Shown: positions 50,699 through 59,909, numbered from the stretch's first letter. The stretch is 64,000 nucleotides of DNA from Tritonibacter litoralis (GCF_009496005.1 NZ_WIBF01000010.1:116614-180613), one strand, 5' to 3'. Made by a program: numbers and translations. The notes: a model not told the origin generated them from the letters alone.

Positions 50699-51677
50699 GT
50701 TGGGCCTCTCGCATTTTCAGATCGATAAAGGGGGTTTTGACGTGGTCCCAGAACAGGGCGCGTTTGCCCCGTTGGCTCAGACTCACACTGCTGCCCGCGC
50801 TGACATCACCGCAAACGGCGGCTGTGATGCCGCTGGCTTGGAACTTGGCGCAGACCTCCTCGGCCTGGGCGGGATCCACCGACAACAGGAAGCCAAAGCT
50901 TGGGAAGGATCTGAGCCAGCGTTCCAGCCCCACACCATCGGGCAACGGGATTGCTTCGCACTGCAGATCGATGGCCACGCCGGAGGTTTCCGCCAGCATC
51001 AAAGCGGTGCCAATGATGCCCCCCTGACTGATGTCTTTCCCTGCGCGCACCGACCCGGCCTCGGCCAATTCCGGCATCAGGTTCAAATTCTTGCGCAGTT
51101 TTTCGGGCGTGGAGGTCAGCGCTGCGTTCCAATTGTCAAAGGGTTCGCGGTAGCTGCCCGTGTGATCCACGGCCACAATCACCACATCACCAGGGCGTGC
51201 CGCAAAGCTGGAGACCAACGCTTTGGCATGGCCGATGATCGACACTGCCAGTTGCAGCTGATCGGTGCGCAGGTTGCTGTGACCGCCCACAATCGGCACG
51301 CCATAGGCGCTTGCCGCCGCCTTCATCCCCGCCAGAACCGGCTGCGCGGCTTCGGCGCTTGGCGCCCACAAGGCGTTGGTCACCGCACGGGGTCGGCCGC
51401 CCATGGCGAGGATATCTGAGATATTGACCATCACCCCGCACCAGCCCGCAAACCAGGGGTCCGCCTCAACAAACGCGTTGATAAAGCCTTCGCCCGCAAA
51501 CAGATCAAAGCCCGCACCATTGGGCAGCACCGCCGCGTCATCGCCGGGTTGGCCGGGGCAATCGCCCGTCAGGCCCAGGCCCGCCGTTGCATCAGCAATA
51601 TCCAGCTTTCCCCGGATCGAGGGGTGATCGCGCAGATCGCGCAGCATCTGGGTCAGCTGTACCTCTTGCCGGATCAT
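50691..51677 (-). CDS. Sll0787-family AIR synthase-like protein (Nit1C cluster)
   Basis: A 328-aa protein with the PurM/ThiL/HypE (AIR synthase) fold, which binds ATP and activates a carbonyl or carboxyl. TAGLGLTGDCPGQPGDDAAVLP lies near residue 32, WFAGWCGVMVNISDILAMGG near 74-93, and AGKDISQGGIIGTALMLAET near 210-230. This family is specific to the Nit1C cluster. It overlaps the GNAT gene by four bases and the MSMEG_0570 gene by eight. The start at 51677 (MIRQEVQLTQMLRDL) gives the usual N-terminus. An ATP-dependent activation step is likely. Confidence 0.88.
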   Translation of the reverse strand: MIRQEVQLTQMLRDLRDHPSIRGKLDIADATAGLGLTGDCPGQPGDDAAVLPNGAGFDLFAGEGFINAFVEADPWFAGWCGVMVNISDILAMGGRPRAVTNALWAPSAEAAQPVLAGMKAAASAYGVPIVGGHSNLRTDQLQLAVSIIGHAKALVSSFAARPGDVVIVAVDHTGSYREPFDNWNAALTSTPEKLRKNLNLMPELAEAGSVRAGKDISQGGIIGTALMLAETSGVAIDLQCEAIPLPDGVGLERWLRSFPSFGFLLSVDPAQAEEVCAKFQASGITAAVCGDVSAGSSVSLSQRGKRALFWDHVKTPFIDLKMREAQHA

Positions 51678-52225
51678 ACCCGTCTCCGCCGACGACGCCC
51701 CAGGGTCTTCCAGCCGCAAGCCGGATCCGTGATGGGCGGGTAAAACTCCAGATCCGCCGACATCTCCATATGGGGAACGCCATGCAGATCAACCTCTTGA
51801 ATCGGGGTCCAGTGGAGCCGTTTGAACAGAGGCACGTTTTGCACCTGCACATGGGCCAGAAACCGGTCGCAGCCGCGCCCATTGGCGGTGGATACCGCCA
51901 GCCGGATCAGCTCGGCCCCCAGACTGCCAATGCGGCGATGACTGGGCGCCACCGCCAGACGAGAGCCGCGCCACAGGCCCGGCGCGTCCTCGTGAATGCG
52001 CACGGTGCCCACCACCTGATCGGCCTCAGACGCATAGGTGGAGATGGCAACCAAGGGCATCGCGATCTCATCAATCTGGTCGCGGTCATGGGTTTTGAAA
52101 ATCCCCTGTTCCCGGACAAAGACCTGATGGCGCAGCGCTTCGGCCCCCGCCTGCTCCCATGCAAGAGTGGCCGCGCGGATGATAAAATCAGGGGAGACAA
52201 AGGCCGATTGGTTCTGAAAGCTCAT
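51674..52225 (-). CDS. MSMEG_0567/Sll0786-family N-acetyltransferase (Nit1C cluster)
   Basis: A 183-aa GNAT protein. The acetyl-CoA site is SRLAVAPSHRRIGSLGAELI near residues 88-107, preceded by LRHQVFVREQGIF, which resembles the acyl-homoserine lactone synthase-like GNAT branch. The C-terminus ends in an Arg-rich tail (GRRRRRRV). It starts four bases inside the radical SAM gene (ATGA) and overlaps the next gene likewise, so translation is coupled. It acts somewhere in the unknown Nit1C pathway. Confidence 0.86.
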   Translation of the reverse strand: MSFQNQSAFVSPDFIIRAATLAWEQAGAEALRHQVFVREQGIFKTHDRDQIDEIAMPLVAISTYASEADQVVGTVRIHEDAPGLWRGSRLAVAPSHRRIGSLGAELIRLAVSTANGRGCDRFLAHVQVQNVPLFKRLHWTPIQEVDLHGVPHMEMSADLEFYPPITDPACGWKTLGRRRRRRV

Positions 52226-53340
52226 AATGCAGCCTCCAGTTTTCTGAGGCCGAGTTTTTCGTAAGTCGACAGCGCCGAACACGCGCCGCATTTGCCACAG
52301 CCTGCCTTGATCTGATCCGCGCGCATACCGGCCTTTAACACCATCTGCGACAGGGGCCGCAGCACCGAGGCCATGAATTCCGACGTCGGCGATGGGTGGC
52401 TTTCAAGCGGCGTGCCAGACACCGGAACAAAGGGCACTACAAAGGGGTAGACGCCGATCTCGCACAGCTTTTCCGATGTCTCCAGAATAGCCTCGGCGGT
52501 ATCACCCAGACCGGCCAGAATATAGGTCGAGACCTGCCCCCGCCCAAAGACCTTTACCGCCGCTTCAAAGCTGGAGAAATACTTGTCCAGGCTCACCTGT
52601 GCCTTGCCCGACATGATCCGTTCGCGCACCTCGGGCGTCACCGCCTCCAGATGCATACCAAGCGCATCAACGCCTGCATCGAACATCTTTTGAAGCCAGG
52701 CGTCATCCTCGGGCGGCTCGCACTGCGCTTGGATTGGAATATCGACGGCGGCTTTGATCGCGCGGGCACTGTCTGCCAGAACAGCCGCGCCGCGATCCTT
52801 GCCCGCCGGGGTGCCGGTGGTCAGCACCATATGTTTGACCCCGTCCATCTCCACCGCGGCCTTGGCAACCTCGGCCAATTGTTCCGGGGTTTTATGGGCA
52901 ATCGTCCGGCCCGCCGCCAGGGACTGCCCAATGGAACAGAACTGGCAGGTTTTCTTGCGGCTCTCATAACGGATGCAAGTCTGCAGCACGGTGGTGGCCA
53001 ACACATCACGCGCATGCAGCACCGCGATGTGATTATAAGGCACGCCCTCGGCCGTTTTCAGATCATAAAACTTGGGCCGCGCTGGAAAGGAGATCTTGCC
53101 CATCGGCGCGCCCGCTTTGGTGACCTCGGCCGTGCCATCGGCCCCTTGGGGCGTCACCACATAGGGGCTGTCAAAGGCCGGCGCGGTGTGGACCGGCACC
53201 ATCACGGTATGGTCGCCAATGGTCACCGCCTTGTGGTCGGTCGGTCCAGCGCCGCCGCGACGGCTTTCATGGCCCTGACTTGGGTCCACCAGCCGCATGC
53301 CACGGGTCTGCAGTTCATTGATCAGATCAGCATCAGACAT
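52222..53340 (-). CDS. MSMEG_0568-family radical SAM protein (Nit1C cluster)
   Basis: A 372-aa radical S-adenosylmethionine enzyme. The cluster-binding cysteines are C122, C132 and C135 ([15 protein letters not shown]), a CX9CX2C spacing rather than the usual CX3CX2C. A second motif, CGKCGAC at C348, C351 and C354, lies at the C-terminus and may hold an auxiliary cluster. [20 protein letters not shown] is the biotin-synthase-like helix. Start at 53340 overlaps the nitrilase stop by eight bases. The family occurs only with the Nit1C nitrilase; its reaction is unknown. Confidence 0.88.
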   Translation of the reverse strand: MSDADLINELQTRGMRLVDPSQGHESRRGGAGPTDHKAVTIGDHTVMVPVHTAPAFDSPYVVTPQGADGTAEVTKAGAPMGKISFPARPKFYDLKTAEGVPYNHIAVLHARDVLATTVLQTCIRYESRKKTCQFCSIGQSLAAGRTIAHKTPEQLAEVAKAAVEMDGVKHMVLTTGTPAGKDRGAAVLADSARAIKAAVDIPIQAQCEPPEDDAWLQKMFDAGVDALGMHLEAVTPEVRERIMSGKAQVSLDKYFSSFEAAVKVFGRGQVSTYILAGLGDTAEAILETSEKLCEIGVYPFVVPFVPVSGTPLESHPSPTSEFMASVLRPLSQMVLKAGMRADQIKAGCGKCGACSALSTYEKLGLRKLEAAL

Positions 53341-54316
53341 CTTCGGCCTCCAATTCAGGGGTAAGAACGGGTTGAGGGGTGGGCTCTTCGATCCGGCGCA
53401 CGGCCTGTGCGGGGCGGGCATCATGCACCAGATGCAGCAGTTCCGGGCGGGCGTAATGGCCCACACTGTCCATCATGCGTTTGCGTTTGGTCACCAGCCG
53501 CATGTCGAGATCCGCGATCAGGATGCCTTCGCCTTCGGTCAAGGGCGGCACCACATGGCGGCCTTCGGGAGAGATAATGCAGGTCATACAGCCATCGCGC
53601 AGACCTTTTTGCAGCTTGGGGTCGTCATGGATGCTGGCGATCTGCTCCTCGGTCAGCCAACCGGTGGCATTGACCACAAAACAGGCCGACTCTAGCGCGT
53701 GATGGCGCATCGTGACCTCGATCTGTTCGCCAAAGATCGGCCCCACCAGACTGCCGGGGAATTGCGCCGCATGGATTTCCTCGTGCTGGGTCATCAGCGC
53801 ATAGCGCGCCAAGGGGTTGTAATGCTCCCAACAGGCCAAGGCACCCAGACGGCCCACTTTGGTGTCGACCACCTTGAGCCCCGCGCCATCGCCTTGTCCC
53901 CAGATCATGCGCTCATGATAGGTCGGCGTGATCTTGCGCCGTTTCAGCGCCAGCGTCCCGTCCGCGTCGTAAATCAGCTGCGTGTTATAAAGAGAGCCGT
54001 GATCGCGTTCATTGATCCCAAGCACAATCACCACGCCATGGGTTTTGGCCGCTTTGGCCACGGCCTCGCTCTCAGGAGACGGCACCACCATCGCCTCTTC
54101 ATACAGGCGCAGATGCTCGGCCCCCTGCTGCATGGGCGGCAGCACAAATGAGAAATACGGATACCAAGGCACAAAGGTCTCTGGGAAAACAATCAGGTCG
54201 GCGCCTTTGCCTGCTGCCTCGGCGATGGCGTTCAACACACGGGTCAACGTGCCAGATCGAGAGGTCAGGTCAGGCGCGATCTGCACGGCAGCGGCGCGCA
54301 CGGTGGATTTGGACAT
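53333..54316 (-). CDS. Nit6803-family nitrilase (Nit1C cluster)
   Basis: A 327-aa nitrilase. The catalytic triad is visible: E46 in [12 protein letters not shown]128 in [11 protein letters not shown], and C162 in [15 protein letters not shown]. Aliphatic nitrilases hydrolyse nitriles to acid and ammonia; the Nit6803 branch defines the Nit1 cluster and in pseudomonads is linked to growth on cyanide. It follows the MSMEG_0572 gene by about 125 bp and overlaps the radical SAM gene. The true substrate here is unknown. Confidence 0.93.
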   Translation of the reverse strand: MSKSTVRAAAVQIAPDLTSRSGTLTRVLNAIAEAAGKGADLIVFPETFVPWYPYFSFVLPPMQQGAEHLRLYEEAMVVPSPESEAVAKAAKTHGVVIVLGINERDHGSLYNTQLIYDADGTLALKRRKITPTYHERMIWGQGDGAGLKVVDTKVGRLGALACWEHYNPLARYALMTQHEEIHAAQFPGSLVGPIFGEQIEVTMRHHALESACFVVNATGWLTEEQIASIHDDPKLQKGLRDGCMTCIISPEGRHVVPPLTEGEGILIADLDMRLVTKRKRMMDSVGHYARPELLHLVHDARPAQAVRRIEEPTPQPVLTPELEAEDV

Positions 54317-54442
54317 AGGGGTGATCCTGCTGGCTCGGGGGTGATCAGGGAAAGACGGGGCAACAGCGCTGTTGCCCCAGCTCAGTCTGCGCAGCTGTGA
54401 TTGGGCGACGCCATTGCCGCCCAGCGCCTGCGCGCGTCCGGA

Positions 54443-54925
54443 TCAAACGGTCCAGGTGTCCAGGATGAAGGCATTGTCCTTGCGGTGCAGCAGCACAATG
54501 TCCAACACGTCTTGCGGCGCGATGGGGGTGATGCCCGGCAGCAGCGATGGTTCACCATGGCCCATCAGCATCTGCAGCGCGAACCGACAGGCATAGACTT
54601 TGCCGCCTTCTTTCATGAACTTCATCAGGTTGGCAGAGTAGTTCTGCGCGCCCGGGAAGGCTTCGTCACCCAGGGTCGGGAAACCGCGCTGCACGCCCAG
54701 CGACACGCCGGGGCCATAGAGCAAAACCGAGGTTTCAAAGCCTTTGCGCTGCAGACGGATCGCTTGCAGGATGTTCACCAGACCGATGGACCCTTCAAAA
54801 GCGACGGTGTGAAATGTCACCAGCGCCTTCTCGCCTTCATCCGCCTGAACGTCCTCAAAGACCTTCTCTTCATAGTTTACAAAATAGTCGCCGTCCTTGT
54901 GCGGGGGGGTTGTGACTTCGGGCAT
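54443..54925 (-). CDS. MSMEG_0572/Sll0783-family protein, first gene of Nit1C cluster
   Basis: A 160-aa protein with a DsrE-like fold. Family features are [20 protein letters not shown] near residue 32, [20 protein letters not shown] near 59, and [20 protein letters not shown] near 105, with the Cys of YACRFA as a possible reactive residue. The Sll0783 family is described as nitrogen-starvation induced in cyanobacteria. It is the first cluster gene and faces the divergent MocR-type regulator across 270 bp containing a candidate operator. Confidence 0.88.
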   Translation of the reverse strand: MPEVTTPPHKDGDYFVNYEEKVFEDVQADEGEKALVTFHTVAFEGSIGLVNILQAIRLQRKGFETSVLLYGPGVSLGVQRGFPTLGDEAFPGAQNYSANLMKFMKEGGKVYACRFALQMLMGHGEPSLLPGITPIAPQDVLDIVLLHRKDNAFILDTWTV

Positions 54926-55000
54926 CTGCGTCCTCTCCTGTGTTCGTCGCGTTGATGTCCTCTCTTTGCTGACCCCTGCCGCAGCGCTTGCCCATCACTG

Positions 55001-55040
55001 CATACAATTTTGCAATCAATAAAATTGTATTGATTGTATG
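55001..55040. promoter_or_regulatory. Candidate MocR operator between Nit1C cluster and its regulator
   Basis: The sequence contains CATACAAT and AATCAAT on the left and ATTGATTGTATG on the right, forming an interrupted inverted repeat over 55001-55040 with a further ATTGTAT in the middle. A second copy, CATACAATGATAATCAAT, lies at 55156-55173, 23 bp before the regulator start. MocR/GabR-type proteins bind repeated half-sites in divergent promoters, so these are the natural sites for the adjacent regulator. Confidence 0.6.
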
Positions 55041-55195
55041 GTTCGATTATCAAATAGGCATCTCAGTCATAGGTTTGGTTAATTATTCGCCCAAATACGC
55101 GTGAAATCGTGAAATTCAGGCAAAAGCTCTTGCTCATAATTGTCTGGAAATGATCCATACAATGATAATCAATTCTGATATGAGTCCCCGGATCC

Positions 55196-56569
55196 ATGCA
55201 AAACTGGCGCAGCCGAATCGAACACTCCTCTCACCCACGCTATCTGGCGATTGCCGATTGCATCGCTCAGGACATCAAAGACCGGGTGCTTTTGCCGGGC
55301 GATCGCCTGCCGCCACAGCGCAAGCTCGCGGATATGCTGGACGTGGATTTCACCACCGTCTCGCGCGGGTATTCCGAGGCGCTAAAGCGCAAGCTGGTGG
55401 AAACCCATGTGGGCCGCGGCACCTTTGTGCTGGCCCAACAGCCGGTGACCAACATCAGCGATGACCGCCGGGCCAAGGCGTTTGACCTGACCATGAACGC
55501 CCCGCCCGAACCCACGGATCCCGAGCTGCTGGAACGGATGCGCGCGGGGCTGTCGGCGGTGTCCGATGATCTGATCCACCTGTTGCGTTATCAGCTGCCC
55601 GCAGGCAGCGAACAGGACAAAGAGGCCGCCTCGATCTGGTTGTCGATGCGCGGCATGGTGCCCAGCCTGAACCGGATCATGGTCACCCCCGGTGCCCATG
55701 CCACGATGATGGCGCTGCTGACCGTATTGGCCAAACGCGGTGACACCATCCTGTGCGAGAATGTGACCTACACCGGGTTCCGCCGGATCGCCCAACAGCT
55801 GGGTCTGAAACTGGTGGGCGTGCCCTGGGACAAAGACGGCATCCTGCCGGATGCGCTGGCGGATCTGATCCAGGCGCATAAGCCCAAGGCGCTGTATCTG
55901 AACCCGACGCTGCACAATCCCACCACCCATACGATCCCCCAATTCCGCCGGTTAGAGATCGCGCGGCTGATCCAGCACGAAAACCTCGCCCTGATCGAGG
56001 ATGACGCCTATGGGTTCATTCCCCCCGACGCGCCACCGCCTCTGGCCACCAGCGCGCCCGAACAGACCTGGCATATTGGCGGTCTTGCGAAATGCATCGG
56101 CGCAGGGCTCAGGCTGGCCTATACGGTGGCCCCCAATGCGCGCGCGGCCTTTGCGCTGGAAAACGCACTGCGCGCCGTCTCGGTCATGGCTTCGCCGCTG
56201 TCAATGGCGCTGACCACGCGCTGGGTTCTGGATGGCACCGCCGATCAGATCCGCCGTTTTATCCGGTCTGAATCTGCCGCCCGCCAGGACATCGCCGCCG
56301 GCATCCTGACCGAGGCGCAATATACCGCACATGCCAACGCCTTTAACGTCTGGCTGCAACTGCCGCCGGGCGTGACCTGCGCCACCTTGATGTCACAGAT
56401 GTCGAATTATGAGATCGGGATTGTGCCCGGCGACAATTTTGCCGTCGGCAGCGATCAATCACAAATGGCCCGCGTCTGTCTGGGCGGACGGGTCAGCCGC
56501 GACCAGCTGAACCAGACGCTGACCCATCTGAACAATCAGCTGTGGCAATTGGCGGACACGTCTGGCTGA
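55196..56569 (+). CDS. MocR-type (GntR HTH plus aminotransferase) regulator
   Basis: A 457-aa regulator. Residues 12-80 are a GntR winged helix (LAIADCIAQDIKDRVLLPGD, RLPPQRKLADMLDVDFTTVS). The rest is a fold-type I aminotransferase domain with TPGAHATMMALLTVL near 164, NPTLHNPTTHTIP near 236, the pyridine-binding D269/D270 in IEDDAYGF, and the PLP lysine K299 in HIGGLAKCIGAGLR. It is divergent from the Nit1C cluster and should sense a PLP-reactive amino compound. In pseudomonads the cluster is controlled by a sigma54 activator instead, so this is a different regulatory solution. Confidence 0.9.
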   Translation: MQNWRSRIEHSSHPRYLAIADCIAQDIKDRVLLPGDRLPPQRKLADMLDVDFTTVSRGYSEALKRKLVETHVGRGTFVLAQQPVTNISDDRRAKAFDLTMNAPPEPTDPELLERMRAGLSAVSDDLIHLLRYQLPAGSEQDKEAASIWLSMRGMVPSLNRIMVTPGAHATMMALLTVLAKRGDTILCENVTYTGFRRIAQQLGLKLVGVPWDKDGILPDALADLIQAHKPKALYLNPTLHNPTTHTIPQFRRLEIARLIQHENLALIEDDAYGFIPPDAPPPLATSAPEQTWHIGGLAKCIGAGLRLAYTVAPNARAAFALENALRAVSVMASPLSMALTTRWVLDGTADQIRRFIRSESAARQDIAAGILTEAQYTAHANAFNVWLQLPPGVTCATLMSQMSNYEIGIVPGDNFAVGSDQSQMARVCLGGRVSRDQLNQTLTHLNNQLWQLADTSG

Positions 56570-56573
56570 GGCG

Positions 56574-56609
56574 AAAAAAAGGCCGCCGACCATTTGGTCG
56601 GCGGCGGCC
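56574..56609 (-). terminator. Intrinsic terminator of hsp20
   Basis: On the minus strand, GGTCGGCGGC-type arms at 56596-56609 and 56581-56591 form a strong GC stem with an ATTT-size loop, followed by seven T (56580-56574). It lies 60 bp past the hsp20 stop and a few bases after the MocR stop, and probably also helps end that transcript. Confidence 0.8.
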
Positions 56610-56670
56610 CATGCGGTGCGGCGGCCCCCCTAGACCTTGCGCCGCGGCCGCGATGGTGTTTAACGCCCGC

Positions 56671-57087
56671 TCAGGCCTTGGTCACCGGGATTTTGGTGGC
56701 CTCGGACGGTGTTTGGGCCAACTTGGGGATGGTCACGGTCAGCACGCCATCTTTCAACGCGGCTGAGATTTCCCGCGCCTCCGCGTCAGGTGGCAATCGG
56801 AACGACCGCTGAAAACTGCCAAACTGGCGTTCCTGGAAATACCAGGTCTCACCTTTTTCTTCCCGCTCGACTTTTTTCTCACCAGTGACGCGCAGAACAC
56901 CGTCATGGGCGGTCAGGGCAATGTCCTCTTCGGCCACGCCTGGCAGCTCCAAGGTAATGTGATAGGCATCCTTGTCCGTGGATGCATCTGACGCCGGTGT
57001 AACCCATTCCGCCAATCGGGTGCCCAAATGCCGGAACGGTTCATAAAGCGACGGCCAACGGCCAGCCGTATGTGTCGTTTCAACCAT
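56671..57087 (-). CDS. Small heat-shock protein, Hsp20/alpha-crystallin family
   Basis: A 138-aa ATP-independent holdase chaperone. The alpha-crystallin domain covers about residues 35-138: DKDAYHITLELPGVAEEDIA, VLRVTGEKKVEREEKGETW and FGSFQRSFRLPPDAEAREIS. The closing motif DGVLTVTIPK is diagnostic. The N-terminal arm is short, with W at 12. GGAGGA precedes the ATG. It is a single-gene unit with its own terminator. No ROSE-type thermosensor was recognised in its short leader. Confidence 0.93.
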   Translation of the reverse strand: MVETTHTAGRWPSLYEPFRHLGTRLAEWVTPASDASTDKDAYHITLELPGVAEEDIALTAHDGVLRVTGEKKVEREEKGETWYFQERQFGSFQRSFRLPPDAEAREISAALKDGVLTVTIPKLAQTPSEATKIPVTKA

Positions 57088-57184
57088 TTTATCCTCCTAT
57101 GCAGTTTTACGTGCAGGGGAAGGATAACGACTCTCCGATTTATCCGCTTTGACGCGCGTCAAAGTGGGGTGAACCTCAGATGTG

Positions 57185-58135
57185 TTAGGCTGAGGGGGCT
57201 GTACGCTCTGCTTCAGCAACCGCCAGCTCTGCCATTTTCATCGCACCTGCGCGGCTGTCGGCCACCGCGATAAACCGACCGTTGTGGCAGAATTTGGCAC
57301 CTGTCACGCCCGATGCCTCTTCCAAGGCTGCATCCGTCAGACCAGCCCAGGCCTCGGGCAGGTCAGCGCGGTTTTCGAAGGTATCATTGCCCACGCGAAT
57401 GGTGGTCAGAGTCCAATCCTCACCCCGGGGATGCACCACAAACCACAGGTGATCGGCGCCCGTGGCCTCCACAGCGGACCGAAACGGCATGCCCATCGGC
57501 AGCTCCAGCACGCGGCCATTGCCTGCCGCGGTGATCGCATCGGTGACCATCGCCTCGGCCCGGCGTTTGGCGGTTTTGCGGCGGATCGAGGCTTCGACCA
57601 GCCCGCGCGCCATGGTCAATGCCTGCCCAAACGCCTGATCTTCCGCGCCTTCGTTTGTGTCATCAAACACCGGTTTCAGGCTTTCGATCAACGCAGGCAG
57701 CGTGAGCCCCGCCAGCATCGGCCCGGCCTGACCGGGGTTCATCACGCCATTGTCCATCAGATCAATCGGCAGAACAAACCCACGGTCAAAGGAGGCAAAG
57801 ATGTCTTCCAGATGGTCTTCGGGCACCTCAAGGCTGCGCAGGTAATCGCGCCCGTAATGGGCCCAGATCAAACCAAACGAGCTGTAGGGCTGCGCCTCTT
57901 CGGCATCCGTATCCCGCAGCGGCACCGGTTTTTGGTGGTGGTCAAAGATCTGACGCTCCGCATCAAATGCACGTCCCACATCATAGATGATGCGATCCTC
58001 AGCCGGGGTGATCCACATTTCATCGCGGCTGCGCACCAGTTGCGCCGCAGGAAACAGATGGGTCAGGATGACCGAGGACAGAACCTCATCCGCATGAAAG
58101 CCCCCGGAATGGGTGACGAGATAAGAAATCGACAT
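57185..58135 (-). CDS. MYG1-family metal-dependent hydrolase
   Basis: A 316-aa protein of the MYG1/UPF0160 family, related to DHH phosphoesterases; the eukaryotic homologue is a 3'-5' RNA exonuclease. Motifs are VTHSGGFHADEVLSSVILTH near residue 8-27, RIIYDVGRAFDAERQIFDHH near 54-73, and FASFDRGFVLPIDLMDNG near 120. The start at 58135 has AGGAGC five bases upstream; an ATG 18 bases earlier is less well placed. It stands alone between hsp20 and the CBS gene. Confidence 0.88.
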   Translation of the reverse strand: MSISYLVTHSGGFHADEVLSSVILTHLFPAAQLVRSRDEMWITPAEDRIIYDVGRAFDAERQIFDHHQKPVPLRDTDAEEAQPYSSFGLIWAHYGRDYLRSLEVPEDHLEDIFASFDRGFVLPIDLMDNGVMNPGQAGPMLAGLTLPALIESLKPVFDDTNEGAEDQAFGQALTMARGLVEASIRRKTAKRRAEAMVTDAITAAGNGRVLELPMGMPFRSAVEATGADHLWFVVHPRGEDWTLTTIRVGNDTFENRADLPEAWAGLTDAALEEASGVTGAKFCHNGRFIAVADSRAGAMKMAELAVAEAERTAPSA

Positions 58136-58491
58136 GTCTGCTCCTGACATCACTGACGTGATCCGGCGGCCAAGAAAAAGGCGACCTCTTCTGGCCGCCC
58201 GCCTGCCGCTGTTGTTGTGCCTGCGCTGGTTTTATTCCTGTAGACCGCACGCGATCTAGCGCGGGGGTAACAAAGCACGCAGGGCTTTTCAATGGCGTTA
58301 AACACCTCCGCACCAGCCCCTTGGGTAAGCGGAAAACAACCGGTTCAACCGCCTGCAGCGCGCTCGTGAGGCGCTCCAAACTGCGTAACATCACGTAACG
58401 GCGACGAATTTACATCGCCTAACCCGCCTTTTTCTGAATATTCTGGACCTGGTCCCATGGACCAAGACGTGGAAAAGGGAGGTTCACGAGT
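58136..58491. other. Intergenic region between divergent MYG1 and CBS-protein genes
   Basis: About 350 bp holding the promoters of two divergent genes. I see no coding frame with family features, no clear palindrome and no RNA. The stretch GGGAGG at 58475-58480 is the ribosome site of the CBS gene. Confidence 0.5.
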
Positions 58492-59013
58492 ATGCCGACA
58501 TCCTATCAAGCTCCAATGGCCGGAGACAAAGCCAAGCAAGCGAGCTCTAGCCAGTCCATTGAAAACAATATGCAAACCGAAGCGGTTCGGATCAAACATC
58601 TGCTGGCGCAGAAGGATCAGACCGTGATCACCATTGCAGAGACCGACACGCTGCCCGCCGCCGTCCAGATACTGCGCGACAAGCGGATCGGGGCGTTGGT
58701 GGTCACAAACAGCGACGGCGATTTGACCGGGATCCTGTCCGAACGCGACATCGTGCGCAAGCTGGCCGAGACACCGGGCCAGACCCTGCCGCAGACTGTG
58801 GCTGAAAACATGACCCGCGATGTGGTGACCTGCGGCACGCAGGACACTTTGGTTGAAGTGCTACGCAGCATGTCCGAAGGGCGTTTCCGCCACATGCCCG
58901 TTGTAGAGGCCGGCATGCTCAAAGGGATGGTCACTATCGGCGACGTGGTGAATTACCGCCTGAATGAGCTGGAACACGAGGCGCTACAGCTCAAACAGTT
59001 GATTGTAGGCTAA
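58492..59013 (+). CDS. CBS-pair domain protein
   Basis: A 173-aa protein with two tandem CBS domains after a hydrophilic ~30-residue tail. The first is TVITIAETDTLPAAVQILRD with GALVVTNSDGDLTGILSERD near residues 43-90; the second is RDVVTCGTQDTLVEVLRSMS with RHMPVVEAGMLKGMVTIGDV near 105-155. Stand-alone CBS pairs bind adenine nucleotides or NAD and modulate partner proteins. The partner is not evident. GGGAGG lies nine bases before the ATG. Confidence 0.9.
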   Translation: MPTSYQAPMAGDKAKQASSSQSIENNMQTEAVRIKHLLAQKDQTVITIAETDTLPAAVQILRDKRIGALVVTNSDGDLTGILSERDIVRKLAETPGQTLPQTVAENMTRDVVTCGTQDTLVEVLRSMSEGRFRHMPVVEAGMLKGMVTIGDVVNYRLNELEHEALQLKQLIVG

Positions 59014-59022
59014 GAAAGCCCG

Positions 59023-59238
59023 TTACCACAGGTGATGCACATGCGGCGCGATGCGGGTCTCATACAGATTGCGCAGCGCCGCCATCGTGTCGTTTGACAA
59101 CGGCGCAACATCGCTGGCCGCCGCATTGGCCTGGTCCTGCTGCTGGTTTTTTGCGCCGGGGATCACAACCGTCACGGCCTCCTGCATCAGGATCCAGCGC
59201 AGGGCAAACTGCGTGTCTGCCGTCATTTTCCCCGTCAA
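59023..59238 (-). pseudogene. Aldo/keto reductase, C-terminal remnant
   Basis: Only the last ~65 residues of an aldo/keto reductase are present: QFALRWILMQEAVTVVIPGA followed by AAASDVAPLSNDTMAALRNL and the end ETRIAPHVHHLW. The catalytic Asp-Tyr-Lys-His part and the barrel strands are missing, and no frame upstream (59239-59289) restores them before the next gene begins. It is therefore a truncated relic left by a deletion or rearrangement, not an active enzyme. Confidence 0.8.
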
Positions 59239-59289
59239 CAGACCAGAAGCCTATAGCCCCAAGACGGGCCGGTTTATCGGCCGCTCATC

Positions 59290-59901
59290 TCACCCCTGGG
59301 CGACCTTACTTCTGCGCAACAAGGAGCGTCGATCCAGCAACACCTTGATCAGCGCCAGCGCCACAGAGCCGCACAGCGCCCATTTTGTCAGAAGCTCCAT
59401 CGTGCCTTGGATCAAGAGCGCATGAAGGATGCTGCCAAGGACCACAATTGCCACCAGTCCCAAATGCGCCAACCGCACATAACGCACCCGCCACGGCAGA
59501 TAGCTGCGCGCTGCCATAAGACCTGCCGCCAGAAACAAGGCCCACATCGCACTGACGCCCCAGACCGAAAACGGTGTCGGCGACCGGTAGAGCAGCGCAT
59601 CCACAACATCCGGCGGACTGGTCAGCCACAGACCGACAACATGCACCACGACCGACAACAGCAGAACGGATCCCACCACGCCGTGAAACCGCCGCCCTGC
59701 CGTAAGCGACAGGCCCGGCAAGGCGCCACTCATCAACAGCGGTTGCAACAGTAAAAGCGACATCGCCACAACCCCGGCAAACCCGGCGGCGATGTAAATC
59801 CCGTCGCGCCATTCCAACAGCGGGCTTTGCCCAGCCACCAGCACCGGCAGCCCCATCAGCGCCACAAGACCGGCCCAAATCAGGAAAGATCGCAGCCGCA
59901 T
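59290..59901 (-). CDS. Ferric-reductase-like heme-b membrane protein
   Basis: A 203-aa integral membrane protein with six hydrophobic segments. Two helices carry histidine pairs 14 residues apart: the FHG and VVHVV histidines near residues 72-86, and the AHLG and LHALL histidines near 145-159. This is the bis-heme-b signature of the ferric reductase / MsrQ-like domain. It has no flavin or NAD(P) domain. It starts eight bases after a Tat-exported protein gene ends, like MsrQ beside MsrP, so it probably supplies electrons from the quinone pool to that periplasmic protein. Confidence 0.78.
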   Translation of the reverse strand: MRLRSFLIWAGLVALMGLPVLVAGQSPLLEWRDGIYIAAGFAGVVAMSLLLLQPLLMSGALPGLSLTAGRRFHGVVGSVLLLSVVVHVVGLWLTSPPDVVDALLYRSPTPFSVWGVSAMWALFLAAGLMAARSYLPWRVRYVRLAHLGLVAIVVLGSILHALLIQGTMELLTKWALCGSVALALIKVLLDRRSLLRRSKVAQG

Positions 59902-59909
59902 AGGTCGTG

